Below the pieces are notes generated by a model. That model saw only the letters and a program-made list of their open reading frames with translations, had not been told where the DNA came from and did no database searches. Source: Oscillospiraceae bacterium (lineage in GTDB: Bacteria > Bacillota > Clostridia > Oscillospirales > Acutalibacteraceae). From it: DNA of 64,000 nucleotides. This document shows, piece after piece, positions 1 through 8,392 of the stretch; positions within the stretch are counted from its first letter, which is position 1; each line of letters begins with the position of its first letter. Position numbers and translations under genes: made by a program. The stretch lies in assembly GCA_015066245.1 (NCBI GenBank), contig SVOS01000005.1:26166-90165 (forward strand). Direction: 5' to 3'.

Positions 1-697
1 AGAAAAGCCTTCTATCTTCAAGCTTCTGAAGCCCTTCCCGAAAGAGGATGTTTTAAATATCGCCAAAATCGGTATTCCGTCAGCATTTGAGACCTTCCTT
101 TACAATGTATCTCAGGTTATTATCACCTCAATCGTGCTTAACTGCCTTACGGATGCAGAGCTTATTACAAAAACTTATGTGCAGAACATAACAATGTTTT
201 TCTATATATTCGCGGTGGCAATTTCTCAGGCATCCCAGATTATTACAGGACATCTGGTAGGTGCGAAAAAGCTGGATGAGGTACGAAAGCGTGCTTATCG
301 CTCGTATTTCTATGCACTGGCAATTACTATGGCCATCAGTGCTTTGGGTATAATCTTCGGAAAAAATCTTGTGGGTATTTTCACCAGCGACAAAGAAGTT
401 ATTGCTATGGGTGCCAATGTTCTGATAATCAACATCTTCCTCGAAGCAGGCAGAACCACAAATCTGGTTATTATCGGTTGCTTAAGGGGTGCAGGAGATG
501 TATATTTCCCAACAATCTGCGCTGTATTTTCGATGATGCTTGTGAGTACTCTGGGCTCATATATCTTTGCGGTAGTTTTGGGTATGGGCATTTACGGCTT
601 ATGGATTGCCATAGCCGCAGACGAGATTGTAAGAGGAATACTGATGCTTTTCCGTTGGAAAAGCGGCAAATGGAAAACAAAAGCTATTACAAAATAA
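1..697 (+). CDS. MATE family efflux transporter, C-terminal part
   Basis: This is the 3' part of a multidrug and toxin extrusion type exporter, a polytopic inner-membrane protein that expels cationic compounds using a sodium or proton gradient. The frame is open from base 2, so the true start lies upstream of the window; about 231 codons are visible. The visible part has alternating hydrophobic helices with the glycine-rich turn GHLVGAKK, followed by RGAGDVYFP, a pattern typical of the second MatE repeat. A GTG at 134 is only an internal codon. The gene ends at a TAA at 695-697 next to a strong hairpin. The substrate cannot be read from this fragment. Confidence 0.85.
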   Translation, partial: EKPSIFKLLKPFPKEDVLNIAKIGIPSAFETFLYNVSQVIITSIVLNCLTDAELITKTYVQNITMFFYIFAVAISQASQIITGHLVGAKKLDEVRKRAYRSYFYALAITMAISALGIIFGKNLVGIFTSDKEVIAMGANVLIINIFLEAGRTTNLVIIGCLRGAGDVYFPTICAVFSMMLVSTLGSYIFAVVLGMGIYGLWIAIAADEIVRGILMLFRWKSGKWKTKAITK

Positions 698-701
698 AGA
701 A

Positions 702-734
702 CACCACAGACTTGTGAAAAATGAGTCTGTGGTG
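702..734. terminator. Bidirectional intrinsic terminator
   Basis: A perfect 11-bp stem, CACCACAGACT (702-712) with AGTCTGTGGTG (724-734), is followed on the plus strand by a T-rich run. It sits between two convergent genes and can serve both. Confidence 0.85.
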
Positions 735-739
735 ATTTT

Positions 740-1828
740 TTATGCTTGGTTCAGCGGAAGGTTTATGGTAAAAGATGTCTTTTCGTTTTCGCTTTTAACG
801 GCAATATTGCCTTTGTGAAGCTCTACAATATGCTTTACCAGAGAAAGACCTACGCCGTAACCTTCGGTAGAGTGGGATTTGTCGGCCTGATAAAATTTAT
901 TGAATATCAGCTTAAGCTCGTCCTCTGTAAGTGTACGGCTGTCGTTGGTTATGGTGACTGATACCATACCGTTGAGTTCGCGGATTACAATATCAATGCG
1001 TCCTGCAAAGGGACAGAATTTAATAGCGTTGTCAATGAGATTGAGCCACACCTGCTTAAGAAGCTCCTCGTTTGCCGAAATTGTGTGCTCATCAAAATCT
1101 GCACAAAAGTCGATTTCTTTCTTGCTCCACTTGTCGGCAGTGATTACCGCACAGGTGCGGATTTGCTCCGAAAGGTTAAAGGATGATATATCCGAGAGGA
1201 TGGACTGATTCTCTACTTTTGTAAGGTTAAGCACGTTGGTTGCCATTGAGGAAAGACGCAAAGATTCTTCCTCAATTATATCAAGATATTCTTTTTGCTG
1301 AGCTTCAGAAAGGTTGCCCTTTTTGAGAAGCTTTGCAAAGCCCGCAATTGAAACAATGGGGGTTTTGAACTCGTGAGAGAAGTTGTTGATAAAATCTGCT
1401 CTGAGCATTTCAGTATTGCCAAGTTCTTCTGCCATTTTGTTGAAGCTTTCGCAAAATTCCGACACAGAGGGGTGTTCGCCAAAGGGCTTTGAAATACTGA
1501 GCCTTGCGCTGAAATCGCCTTTTGACAATCTCTCCATCTGGCTTATTACTTTATTTATTGGATTTAAGGGGGTTTTGCTGGTTATGATTGAAATTCCAAA
1601 GCCGATAACAAGGCTCATACCCACCATTATCAGAATTACCAGATTGATGTCGTTAAGGCCGTTTTCACCTACGGAAATAACTCCCGCAGAAATTAATATC
1701 GACACAAAACCGAAGGAAATGCCAAGAGCCACTATCATAACCGCAAGAACAATCAGAGCAATGATAATAGTCAGTGTAAACCGACGGTTGCGTCTGTAGG
1801 ATTTAGGTCTGAGTTTATTTTGTGTCAT
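740..1828 (-). CDS. Sensor histidine kinase of a two-component system
   Basis: A membrane sensor kinase of 362 residues. A long hydrophobic stretch at about 18-50 and a second at 61-82 flank a very short outside loop, so it probably senses within the membrane or through a partner. A HAMP-like linker follows. The HisKA box is NNFSHEFKTPI, with the phospho-accepting histidine at about 152, then an N box (LNLIDNAIKF) and a G box with GYGVGLSLVKHIV in the ATPase domain. Its ATG overlaps the response-regulator stop by 4 nt, so the two are translationally coupled and surely partners. The small sensor loop resembles intramembrane-sensing kinases that respond to envelope stress, but the signal is unknown. 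Confidence 0.93.
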   Translation of the reverse strand: MTQNKLRPKSYRRNRRFTLTIIIALIVLAVMIVALGISFGFVSILISAGVISVGENGLNDINLVILIMVGMSLVIGFGISIITSKTPLNPINKVISQMERLSKGDFSARLSISKPFGEHPSVSEFCESFNKMAEELGNTEMLRADFINNFSHEFKTPIVSIAGFAKLLKKGNLSEAQQKEYLDIIEEESLRLSSMATNVLNLTKVENQSILSDISSFNLSEQIRTCAVITADKWSKKEIDFCADFDEHTISANEELLKQVWLNLIDNAIKFCPFAGRIDIVIRELNGMVSVTITNDSRTLTEDELKLIFNKFYQADKSHSTEGYGVGLSLVKHIVELHKGNIAVKSENEKTSFTINLPLNQA

Positions 1829-2499
1829 ATATTTTTAACCGCCTTATATCCAAGTCCTCTGACGGATTCAATGCGGAATTCGTCCCAGTTTTCAAATCTT
1901 TTTCTAAGTTTTCCTATGTGAACTGTTACGGTTTCCCAGCCGGTTTCACTGTCAGTTCCCCAAATTTCGTCCATAAGCTGAATACGGGTGAAAATCTGAT
2001 TGGGGTAGGAAAGCAGCTTATACAAAAGCATAAATTCCTTCTGGGGCAATTCCTGAACCTCGCCATTTTTGCTTACGGTCATTGAATTGTAGTCAATAAC
2101 CGCTTCGCCTATGATAATCTGTTGTTCGCTGACGATTTTTGAGCGTCGCAGAAGTGCTTTGATTCTCAGTAACAGCTCCTGCTCATCAAAGGGCTTAGTG
2201 ATGTAATCATCTGTACCTGCAAGAAATCCCATATGTTTGTCCGATGGGAGGTTTCGTGCAGATACCATCAGCACAGGCAGGTTTGAGTCCCCTTCGCGAA
2301 GTATACGAGTGAATTCATAGCCGTCGATTTTTGGCATCATTATGTCAAGAACCACCAGGTCGATATGTTCTTTGTCTATAACCTCAAGGGCTTCTTCGCC
2401 GTCTTTTGCAAGATATACGGTATATCCGTCGCTTTCAAGAATCGCTTTCATAAGAATTCTTGTGTGTTTGTCATCATCTGCAACAAGAATGTGAAACAT
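1825..2499 (-). CDS. OmpR/PhoB-family response regulator
   Basis: A DNA-binding response regulator of 224 residues. The receiver domain (about 1-120) has the acidic pair in VADDDKH, the phospho-acceptor aspartate at about 52 in LDIMMPKIDG, and the conserved lysine in DYITKPF. A winged-helix output domain follows (about 128-222), ending in RIESVRGLGYKA. The ribosome site GAGGTGATG precedes an ATG. It lies 13 nt downstream of the phosphodiesterase gene and overlaps the kinase gene, giving a three-gene minus-strand operon. Target genes cannot be inferred. Confidence 0.95.
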   Translation of the reverse strand: MFHILVADDDKHTRILMKAILESDGYTVYLAKDGEEALEVIDKEHIDLVVLDIMMPKIDGYEFTRILREGDSNLPVLMVSARNLPSDKHMGFLAGTDDYITKPFDEQELLLRIKALLRRSKIVSEQQIIIGEAVIDYNSMTVSKNGEVQELPQKEFMLLYKLLSYPNQIFTRIQLMDEIWGTDSETGWETVTVHIGKLRKRFENWDEFRIESVRGLGYKAVKNI

Positions 2500-2512
2500 C
2501 TCATCACCTCAT

Positions 2513-3055
2513 TTAAATTTCAAAGGTTTTGTATATTTCTCCCTCAAGGTTTTTCCACACAAAGTTTTTGCCGTCAAAAACCATGTAGCTGTGAGGTGAG
2601 TTTTCTTTGGGGATAGATACGGAGCCGGGGTTTATGTATGTATGAGTATCATAAATCTCGCACACAGGCACATGGGTGTGTCCGTGGAGAAGAATATCCT
2701 TATTTGTAAGAGGAGGCAGAGCCGAGTTGTTGTGATTGTGGCCGTGGGTTGCATATATAAGTCTTTTACCTGCGGTGATTACGGCATAGTCGGCAAGTAT
2801 GGGAAATTCAAGCACCATCTGGTCAACCTCGGTGTCGCAGTTGCCTCTTACGGCAAGGATAAAAGATTTGAGATTGTTAAGCATAGCAATAACTTTTTTA
2901 GGATTGTAGTCCTTGGGCAAGTCGTTTCTGGGACCGTGGTAAAGAATATCACCCAGCAAAAGTATTTTATCGGCTTTTTCTTTCTCAAAAGCCTCGATAA
3001 GCTTTTCACAGTAATATGCTGAGCCATGTATATCGGAAGCAATAAACCATTTCAT
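2513..3055 (-). CDS. YfcE/MJ0936-type metallophosphoesterase
   Basis: A 180-residue calcineurin-like phosphodiesterase of the YfcE type. The metal-binding motifs are present in order: SDIHG, GDIL, GNCD, THGH and the final HGHTH. Members hydrolyse phosphodiester bonds with a two-metal centre, usually Mn, in the cytoplasm; the natural substrate is generally unknown. I place the start at the ATG at 3053-3055 rather than the in-frame GTG at 3064, because AAAGGAG (3064-3070) is 8 nt upstream of this ATG and overlaps the GTG. It is the first gene of an operon with the two-component system. Confidence 0.9.
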   Translation of the reverse strand: MKWFIASDIHGSAYYCEKLIEAFEKEKADKILLLGDILYHGPRNDLPKDYNPKKVIAMLNNLKSFILAVRGNCDTEVDQMVLEFPILADYAVITAGKRLIYATHGHNHNNSALPPLTNKDILLHGHTHVPVCEIYDTHTYINPGSVSIPKENSPHSYMVFDGKNFVWKNLEGEIYKTFEI

Positions 3056-3129
3056 AAATAACACTCCTTTGAAAATATTATATTATGTAATTCTGAATTA
3101 ATCAATAAAGTATCTGTAAACAAAGTAAA

Positions 3130-3156
3130 ACTCCCCTTGAGAATTTCAAGGGGAGT
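3130..3156 (-). terminator. Intrinsic terminator
   Basis: An 11-bp stem, ACTCCCCTTGA (3130-3140) with TCAAGGGGAGT (3146-3156), is followed on the minus strand by a T tract. It ends the YfhO operon. The same stem core recurs after other genes in this window. Confidence 0.9.
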
Positions 3157-3162
3157 GATGTT

Positions 3163-3423
3163 TTATTGGTTTTTCTTAAAGGCAACGGCACCGATTGTAA
3201 GTAGCACAACACCTAAAATTCCTATAGCCATAAAGCCTGCGTAATAGCCGAGGCTATACATAAACATAGGGAAAGAAGATGTGTGAAACTCAGGCATAGG
3301 GCCCTTCATAAGTGTGCCTGCAATACTTATAAGCTGAAAAATTATCAGAATAAGACCAGCAATAATTCGTTTGGCACCTTTTTTGTTTAAGAAAGAGTAT
3401 CTTTTTGAATCAGGCTTGCTCAT
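3163..3423 (-). CDS. Small two-helix membrane protein, unknown function
   Basis: An 86-residue protein I do not recognise. It has a basic N-terminus (residues 1-20), a first membrane segment at about 20-40, a short outside stretch containing PMPEFHTS, and a second membrane segment at about 55-80 ending in KKNQ. Its ATG overlaps the YfhO-like gene stop by 4 nt, and a GGAGGAAC ribosome site lies inside that upstream gene, so expression is coupled. A strong terminator follows. The context suggests an accessory role in the YfhO membrane complex, which is inference only. Confidence 0.75.
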   Translation of the reverse strand: MSKPDSKRYSFLNKKGAKRIIAGLILIIFQLISIAGTLMKGPMPEFHTSSFPMFMYSLGYYAGFMAIGILGVVLLTIGAVAFKKNQ

Positions 3424-6400
3424 TGTTCCTCCGGATTCTGCTGGTCAGCAGGATTGGACAGTTCAGAGTCAATGCTCGGAAGGTTTGCAAGCTCTTCTAC
3501 AGATGCAAAAACGGGCATTTTCTTTTTCTTTACATCCGCCTTAAGGAAGTTCGTTGCAACTGCTTTGATTTTGTTGTCCTTCATATATTTTGAAGTTACA
3601 AACCAGCAGGCTGCAAGCATAAGAAGACCTGTGCAGAAGAGGATAACACCGGGTACAAAGCCGTGAGGAGTAAAGCTGAGGTTTACTGTATGCTCGCCCT
3701 TCTCAATGGGGAAGGCAACCATTGCATTGGCAACAGGAGTAACCTCCACTTCTTTGCCGTCAACATAAGCCTTCCAACCCTTTTCGTAGGGGATAGATGT
3801 GTAGAAAAGGCCGTCTCTGTCGGCAGTTACCTTGCCCTCGATATGAGTATCGCTGCTGCTTGTGGTGGTGATTCCGCCCTTTGAGAGAATCTCAAGACCC
3901 TTCTCAAATACTTCAGCATTCAGCATATAGCAGTAAACAACAATAGTGTTGGATTTGCCTGCGGTAAGGTCAGTGTAGATAGAAACCTTGTCGCCTGCCT
4001 TAACAGTACCTACAACGCCCATGTTGGGACGGCTCAGTGAGCGTGTGCCCTTGTCCTGGTCGTTAATCATGATCTTTGTGTTTTTGTTCTTAAGATTATC
4101 GCCCTTGAAGTAGAAAAGCACAGTGCCGCCTTCTTCGGGATAATAGTTGAACTTGGTGTGGATTTCTGCTGACTTATCTTTGGGAGTAGCGGTGTAATGA
4201 CCTTCTCTGGGGTTGCCGTTGCTGTCCAAGGACTTGCCTACGGTAAGAATATCAGAAGAAGTATGGCCCTGGTCCTTAACATAAAGCTGAGTGTAAAGGG
4301 GTTCTTCGATACCTGTGGCAAGCTGCCAGAACTCAATCTGCTCTAAGAAGGGGTTGTCGTTGAGGCCGCTGCTGCCTGAGGGGCTGAATTCTTCGTCACC
4401 CCAGTTAATAAGCTCAGAATTTGCAACATAACCCATGGGAAGGTATGCTGTGTTTTCAAGGAGAGCTGTGCTGCCTGCCTTGTAAACCTCATCGGTATAT
4501 TGAGTGTTGTAATATTTGCCGTCTCTTGCAATGAGATACTTGAGGTTGAGAAGTACATTGGTAACAGGTGAGCTTTCGTAGTAGGTGTAGCGGTTACCTG
4601 CCTGCCATGCACCAACGCCGATACGCTCAAGGAATTTTGTGATGTTAACATTTGCCATGGAGTTGAACATGGAAACACCGTTGTAGGTGTTGAGAGCACC
4701 GTCGTTCAGTGTCTGAGTTGAGAGAGTTTCAACTCTGTAGATGTCGGGTTCGGTTTCTGTACCTTCCAATGTATCGATATAGCTGAGGACAGAGTCCATA
4801 TTCTTTTCGTCTCTGGGATAACCTGACATGGTTGTTGTGGTAACAGTGCCAACACCTGTTATGGATGTAGCAATCATTTCACCGGATACAACAAGACAGA
4901 GAATAATGGTCAGAACCTTAAAGTTAAGGAGCTTGAAGTTGTAAAGGAACAGAAGAACAACATACACACCTGCAAGGATACAGGATGCAATAAGAGGTGC
5001 ATTTGACTCTGCATCTCTTGTAAAATATGTGAGCACAAGAAGTACAAACAAAAGCACAGAAACTATAATATCAAGGAAATGACAATGCTCTATCATTGTA
5101 TATGCCCTGAACGCCATATAAATCAGCAGGAAGCTGAAGAGGAAGCTGAATCGTGCAGGAAGCATATTGGGATAGTGCAGACCGTGCCAGATAAAGTCAA
5201 GGTGACGGATAAAGAAGCTTGCGATAAGGAAAAGCATAGTAAAGGAGCAGAAAAGCTTTTCGCCCAGCTTGATTTTTTTGGAGCAAAGGAAAACTGCCAG
5301 AAGAACTATACATAAAATACCGCAGGCAATATTGGGCAGACCCTCTTTGTGAGAAGGGTTGAGGAACGAGAACATATTAGAGAAAATCTGTCCGATGATA
5401 CCGAAGAGAGCCTCCATGTCGCTTTCGAGTCTCTCGGGGTTTTTAAAGAGAGTCTTGTAGGTGTTGGAGCCTGTTTCGGTGATTGTGTTGATGGTAAATC
5501 CCTTGGGGAATCCCATGGTCTGCTGATATGTGTTCTGAAGACCGAAGAATGTGGGGATTGTTATGGGGGCTGTCATCAGCACCGAAGTAACCGTAAAGAA
5601 CAAAGTACGGACAAAGTCCTTGAGGGCTTTTCGTATGCCGCCCCAGCGGGAACATTCATAGCCTATGCAGGTAAAGAGAACGCCTGCACAGATAAATATA
5701 CCGATGTAGTAGTTGAAAGCAACCGCCAAAGCAAGGGAAATTGTGAAAAGCTTGAATTTGCCGTCTCTCAGCAGAGAAACCGTACCGGCAACACAAAGGG
5801 GCAGAAGCGCCACAGAGTCAAGCCAGATAACGCACCAGTAATAGCCCATATTAAAGGCACAGAACGAGAACATCATCGAGAAAACAACCAATGAAAGGTC
5901 GTTTTTCTTGGTGATTATCCTGAATGCTATAGCAGTAAATCCGCCCATGCAAGCAATTTTTATTACTGTAGCAAGAGCAAGATATTCTACAAGCCATGAC
6001 TCGGGGATTATGATAGACAGGAAGTTGAGGGGGCTTAAGAGGTAGTAGGACATAACAAGGATAAAGTTAGAGCCCATACCGATGCCCCAGGAATGGAGCA
6101 AACTGCCGCCTGACTGAATCTTGTCGTGAAGCTCTACCAGGAAGGGATAATACTGATGCCACAGGTCGATAACCAGCATCTGTCTGTCACCCCATGGGTT
6201 TGACCAGTCGGGAGCTTCCACGTTGATTCCCAAGAAGGGGAATATCTGACCCAGACCGTGAAGGAAAGAATCCACGAGAGTTTTAAATATACCGAAGGGT
6301 GCGACGTTGTAGCAGGCAAAGCCTACCGACATAATCACAAAGGGCACAACAAAAGACAAAATTATAAATTTGTTTTGCTGAAAAAAGCCCTGCTTTTCTG

Positions 6401-6461
6401 CCTTAGGAGCAAGCTTCTTGCCCGAGACAGACTTTTTTGGTTTTTTCTTAGCTATTGTCAT
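3420..6461 (-). CDS. YfhO-family GT-C membrane glycosyltransferase
   Basis: A very large polytopic membrane protein of 1013 residues. After a basic cytoplasmic N-terminus there are about a dozen membrane helices up to about residue 570, then a long extracytoplasmic region, and a last helix near 935-955 before a cytoplasmic tail. This is the YfhO architecture. In Bacillus subtilis, YfhO is the GT-C enzyme that moves a sugar from undecaprenyl phosphate to lipoteichoic acid outside the cell, working with CsbB and GtcA. Homologues of both partners lie divergently at 6617-8277, which supports the same role. AAAGGAGAT lies just before the ATG. Acceptor and sugar are not predictable. Confidence 0.85.
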   Translation of the reverse strand: MTIAKKKPKKSVSGKKLAPKAEKQGFFQQNKFIILSFVVPFVIMSVGFACYNVAPFGIFKTLVDSFLHGLGQIFPFLGINVEAPDWSNPWGDRQMLVIDLWHQYYPFLVELHDKIQSGGSLLHSWGIGMGSNFILVMSYYLLSPLNFLSIIIPESWLVEYLALATVIKIACMGGFTAIAFRIITKKNDLSLVVFSMMFSFCAFNMGYYWCVIWLDSVALLPLCVAGTVSLLRDGKFKLFTISLALAVAFNYYIGIFICAGVLFTCIGYECSRWGGIRKALKDFVRTLFFTVTSVLMTAPITIPTFFGLQNTYQQTMGFPKGFTINTITETGSNTYKTLFKNPERLESDMEALFGIIGQIFSNMFSFLNPSHKEGLPNIACGILCIVLLAVFLCSKKIKLGEKLFCSFTMLFLIASFFIRHLDFIWHGLHYPNMLPARFSFLFSFLLIYMAFRAYTMIEHCHFLDIIVSVLLFVLLVLTYFTRDAESNAPLIASCILAGVYVVLLFLYNFKLLNFKVLTIILCLVVSGEMIATSITGVGTVTTTTMSGYPRDEKNMDSVLSYIDTLEGTETEPDIYRVETLSTQTLNDGALNTYNGVSMFNSMANVNITKFLERIGVGAWQAGNRYTYYESSPVTNVLLNLKYLIARDGKYYNTQYTDEVYKAGSTALLENTAYLPMGYVANSELINWGDEEFSPSGSSGLNDNPFLEQIEFWQLATGIEEPLYTQLYVKDQGHTSSDILTVGKSLDSNGNPREGHYTATPKDKSAEIHTKFNYYPEEGGTVLFYFKGDNLKNKNTKIMINDQDKGTRSLSRPNMGVVGTVKAGDKVSIYTDLTAGKSNTIVVYCYMLNAEVFEKGLEILSKGGITTTSSSDTHIEGKVTADRDGLFYTSIPYEKGWKAYVDGKEVEVTPVANAMVAFPIEKGEHTVNLSFTPHGFVPGVILFCTGLLMLAACWFVTSKYMKDNKIKAVATNFLKADVKKKKMPVFASVEELANLPSIDSELSNPADQQNPEEQ

Positions 6462-6564
6462 AATATCTCCTTTTATCTGAAGAATAAATTACATACATAT
6501 TAATAATAGCACTTTTCACACTTAGAGTAAATATGTTTTTTAAAAATATATCATATAAAAAACA

Positions 6565-6593
6565 TAGACTTTTGACATATACTTTGTTATAAT
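6565..6593 (+). promoter_or_regulatory. Candidate promoter for the GT2-GtrA operon
   Basis: TATAAT at 6588-6593 is preceded, after 17 nt, by TAGACT at 6565-6570. A TTGACA also lies close by (6572-6577) but its spacing is too short. The promoter is 24 nt upstream of the glycosyltransferase start and has the ribosome site GAGGTGATG downstream. Confidence 0.55.
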
Positions 6594-6616
6594 ATACATT
6601 ATTGAGGTGATGAAAA

Positions 6617-7555
6617 ATGAAAACCGTTGATCTGGTAGTTCCTTGCTATAACGAGGAGGAGGTTCTGCCTACTTTTGTGGAAGAAACCAACAAGGTTATA
6701 GCTACTTTACCTGACTATAAATTCAGATATATTTTAGTAAATGACGGAAGCCGTGACAATACTTTACTTGTTATGACTCAGCTTGCAGAAAAGTTCGACA
6801 ATGTAAAGTATATCTCTTTTTCCCGAAATTTCGGCAAAGAGAGTGCTATGTATGCAGGTCTTGAGCATACAACTGCAGATCTGGTGTTTGTAATGGACGC
6901 AGATTTACAGCATCCGCCTGCAATGTTTCCGGCTATGCTTAAAGAGATTGAGAACGGCCACGACTGCTGTGCTCTTTACAGAGAAAAGCAGAAGGGCGAG
7001 TCTTTCATCAGAAAGGCTATCTCCAAGATGTTCTTTGCCATGCAGAATGCAACAAGCAAGGTCAAGATGCCTAATGGTGCCGTTGACTACAGAGTAATGA
7101 AGCGTGAAATGGTGGACTCTATCCTGAGAATGGGTGAGGTTCAGCGTTTTTCAAAGGGTATTTTCTGCTGGATAGGCTTTGATACAAAGTGGCTGCCTTA
7201 TGAGAATGTTGAGCGTACCATCGGCACATCAAGCTGGAGTTTCTGGGGGCTTTTCAAATATGCTTTTGACGGCTTTACCGCATTCTCCGTAACCCCCTTA
7301 AAGCTTCTTTATATTTTAGGCATACTTATGATGCTTGGCGGTTTCGGTACCTTGGTGGCACTTGTGGTTTTGCTGATTATGTACGGCAGTTGTGGTCTTT
7401 TGTTGCCCATACTTACGGCTATACTTTTTGCCGCAGGTATTCTTGAGGTGTCAATGGGTATTATCGGCGAATACTTGGGCAGAGTTTACTTTGAGGTTAA
7501 AGACCGTCCCATTTATATCGCAAAAGTTAAAAATATCGAGAAACCGGAGAGATAA
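6617..7555 (+). CDS. Polyprenyl-phosphate glycosyltransferase, GT2 (CsbB/GtrB type)
   Basis: A 312-residue family 2 glycosyltransferase. The GT-A domain (about 1-220) starts with VDLVVPCYNEEE, then VNDGSRDNT and the metal-binding DxD as MDADLQHPP. Two membrane helices lie at about 230-255 and 265-290, as in GtrB, CsbB and DPM1-like enzymes. These load a sugar from a nucleotide donor onto undecaprenyl phosphate on the cytoplasmic face. The GtrA-type flippase gene follows after 2 nt, and the YfhO GT-C gene is divergent. Together they would make, flip and use the lipid-linked sugar. The transferred sugar is unknown. Confidence 0.93.
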   Translation: MKTVDLVVPCYNEEEVLPTFVEETNKVIATLPDYKFRYILVNDGSRDNTLLVMTQLAEKFDNVKYISFSRNFGKESAMYAGLEHTTADLVFVMDADLQHPPAMFPAMLKEIENGHDCCALYREKQKGESFIRKAISKMFFAMQNATSKVKMPNGAVDYRVMKREMVDSILRMGEVQRFSKGIFCWIGFDTKWLPYENVERTIGTSSWSFWGLFKYAFDGFTAFSVTPLKLLYILGILMMLGGFGTLVALVVLLIMYGSCGLLLPILTAILFAAGILEVSMGIIGEYLGRVYFEVKDRPIYIAKVKNIEKPER

Positions 7556-7557
7556 AT

Positions 7558-8277
7558 ATGGCTAAAAACAAAAAGGAAAATCCCGAGTCCAAAGGCGGAT
7601 TTAAGGAATTTATCAAAAAACACCGCGAGATTATTACTTACATAATTGTAGGCGGACTTACAACTCTGGTTCGTTGGGGTACTACATTTTTATTTGTAAG
7701 TGCTCTGACACCAATAGGCTTTACAAGCGATTCCTTCTTTACAACTCTGTTTTCGCTTATTGTAACAATTCTCTTTGCCTTTGTTCCCAACAAGCTTTAT
7801 GTGTTTGAAAGCAAAAGCTTTGACAAGAGCATTGTGGCTAAAGAATTTGTTTCCTTTATTATCGCCAGAGCGGCAGCAAGCCTTTTTGAGCTTTTTGTTA
7901 TTCCCCTTCTCACATGGCTTACAGGCTGGCACGTTATTATTCCCACAATCTTAGTAAGCATTGTGGTGCTTATCGTTAACTACCTCTTAAGCAAGCTGGT
8001 TATCTTCAAAAAGCGTGTTCCCGTGCAGGAAGAAGCTCTTACTGAAAAGCAGGCTAAAAAAGAGGAGAAGTCCAGAAACCGCAAGGACAAGCTCTTAGGT
8101 GGTGTGTGCACAGTAGTTTGTGCAGTTATAGCAATCGTTGCTATTGTAAGCTGTGCAATCAACGGCTGGAATATGTTTATGGGACTTTTTCCAAATGAAA
8201 GTGCAGAGCCTGACGCTCAGGTTGTAACAACAGTGCCCGAGGCTGAAAGCACTCCTGTACCAACAACTATCTCATAA
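7558..8277 (+). CDS. GtrA-family membrane protein with extra C-terminal helix
   Basis: A 239-residue protein. Residues about 20-150 form the four-helix GtrA domain, including TYIIVGGLTTLVRWG near the start and NYLLSKLVIFKKR at its end. GtrA/GtcA proteins are thought to flip polyprenyl-phosphate sugars. Unusually, a charged linker (about 155-180) and a fifth hydrophobic segment (about 181-203) follow, then a threonine/proline-rich tail that should lie outside the cell. Typical GtrA proteins end after the fourth helix. The gene follows the glycosyltransferase by 2 nt and is followed by a terminator. Confidence 0.9.
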   Translation: MAKNKKENPESKGGFKEFIKKHREIITYIIVGGLTTLVRWGTTFLFVSALTPIGFTSDSFFTTLFSLIVTILFAFVPNKLYVFESKSFDKSIVAKEFVSFIIARAAASLFELFVIPLLTWLTGWHVIIPTILVSIVVLIVNYLLSKLVIFKKRVPVQEEALTEKQAKKEEKSRNRKDKLLGGVCTVVCAVIAIVAIVSCAINGWNMFMGLFPNESAEPDAQVVTTVPEAESTPVPTTIS

Positions 8278-8299
8278 TAAGTAAAATTTATCATAACAG

Positions 8300-8328
8300 A
8301 AACTCCCTTGGTTTTCCCAAGGGAGTTT
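8300..8328. terminator. Bidirectional intrinsic terminator
   Basis: The stem AAACTCCCTTGG (8300-8311) pairs with CCAAGGGAGTTT (8317-8328) and is followed by a T-rich run. It ends the GT2-GtrA operon and may also stop the dockerin operon coming from the other side. Confidence 0.85.
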
Positions 8329-8392
8329 CTGTTTTAAGGGGTTACACGAATCACACATCTCTAACTATCAAAGAGGAGTTGTCATATAATCA

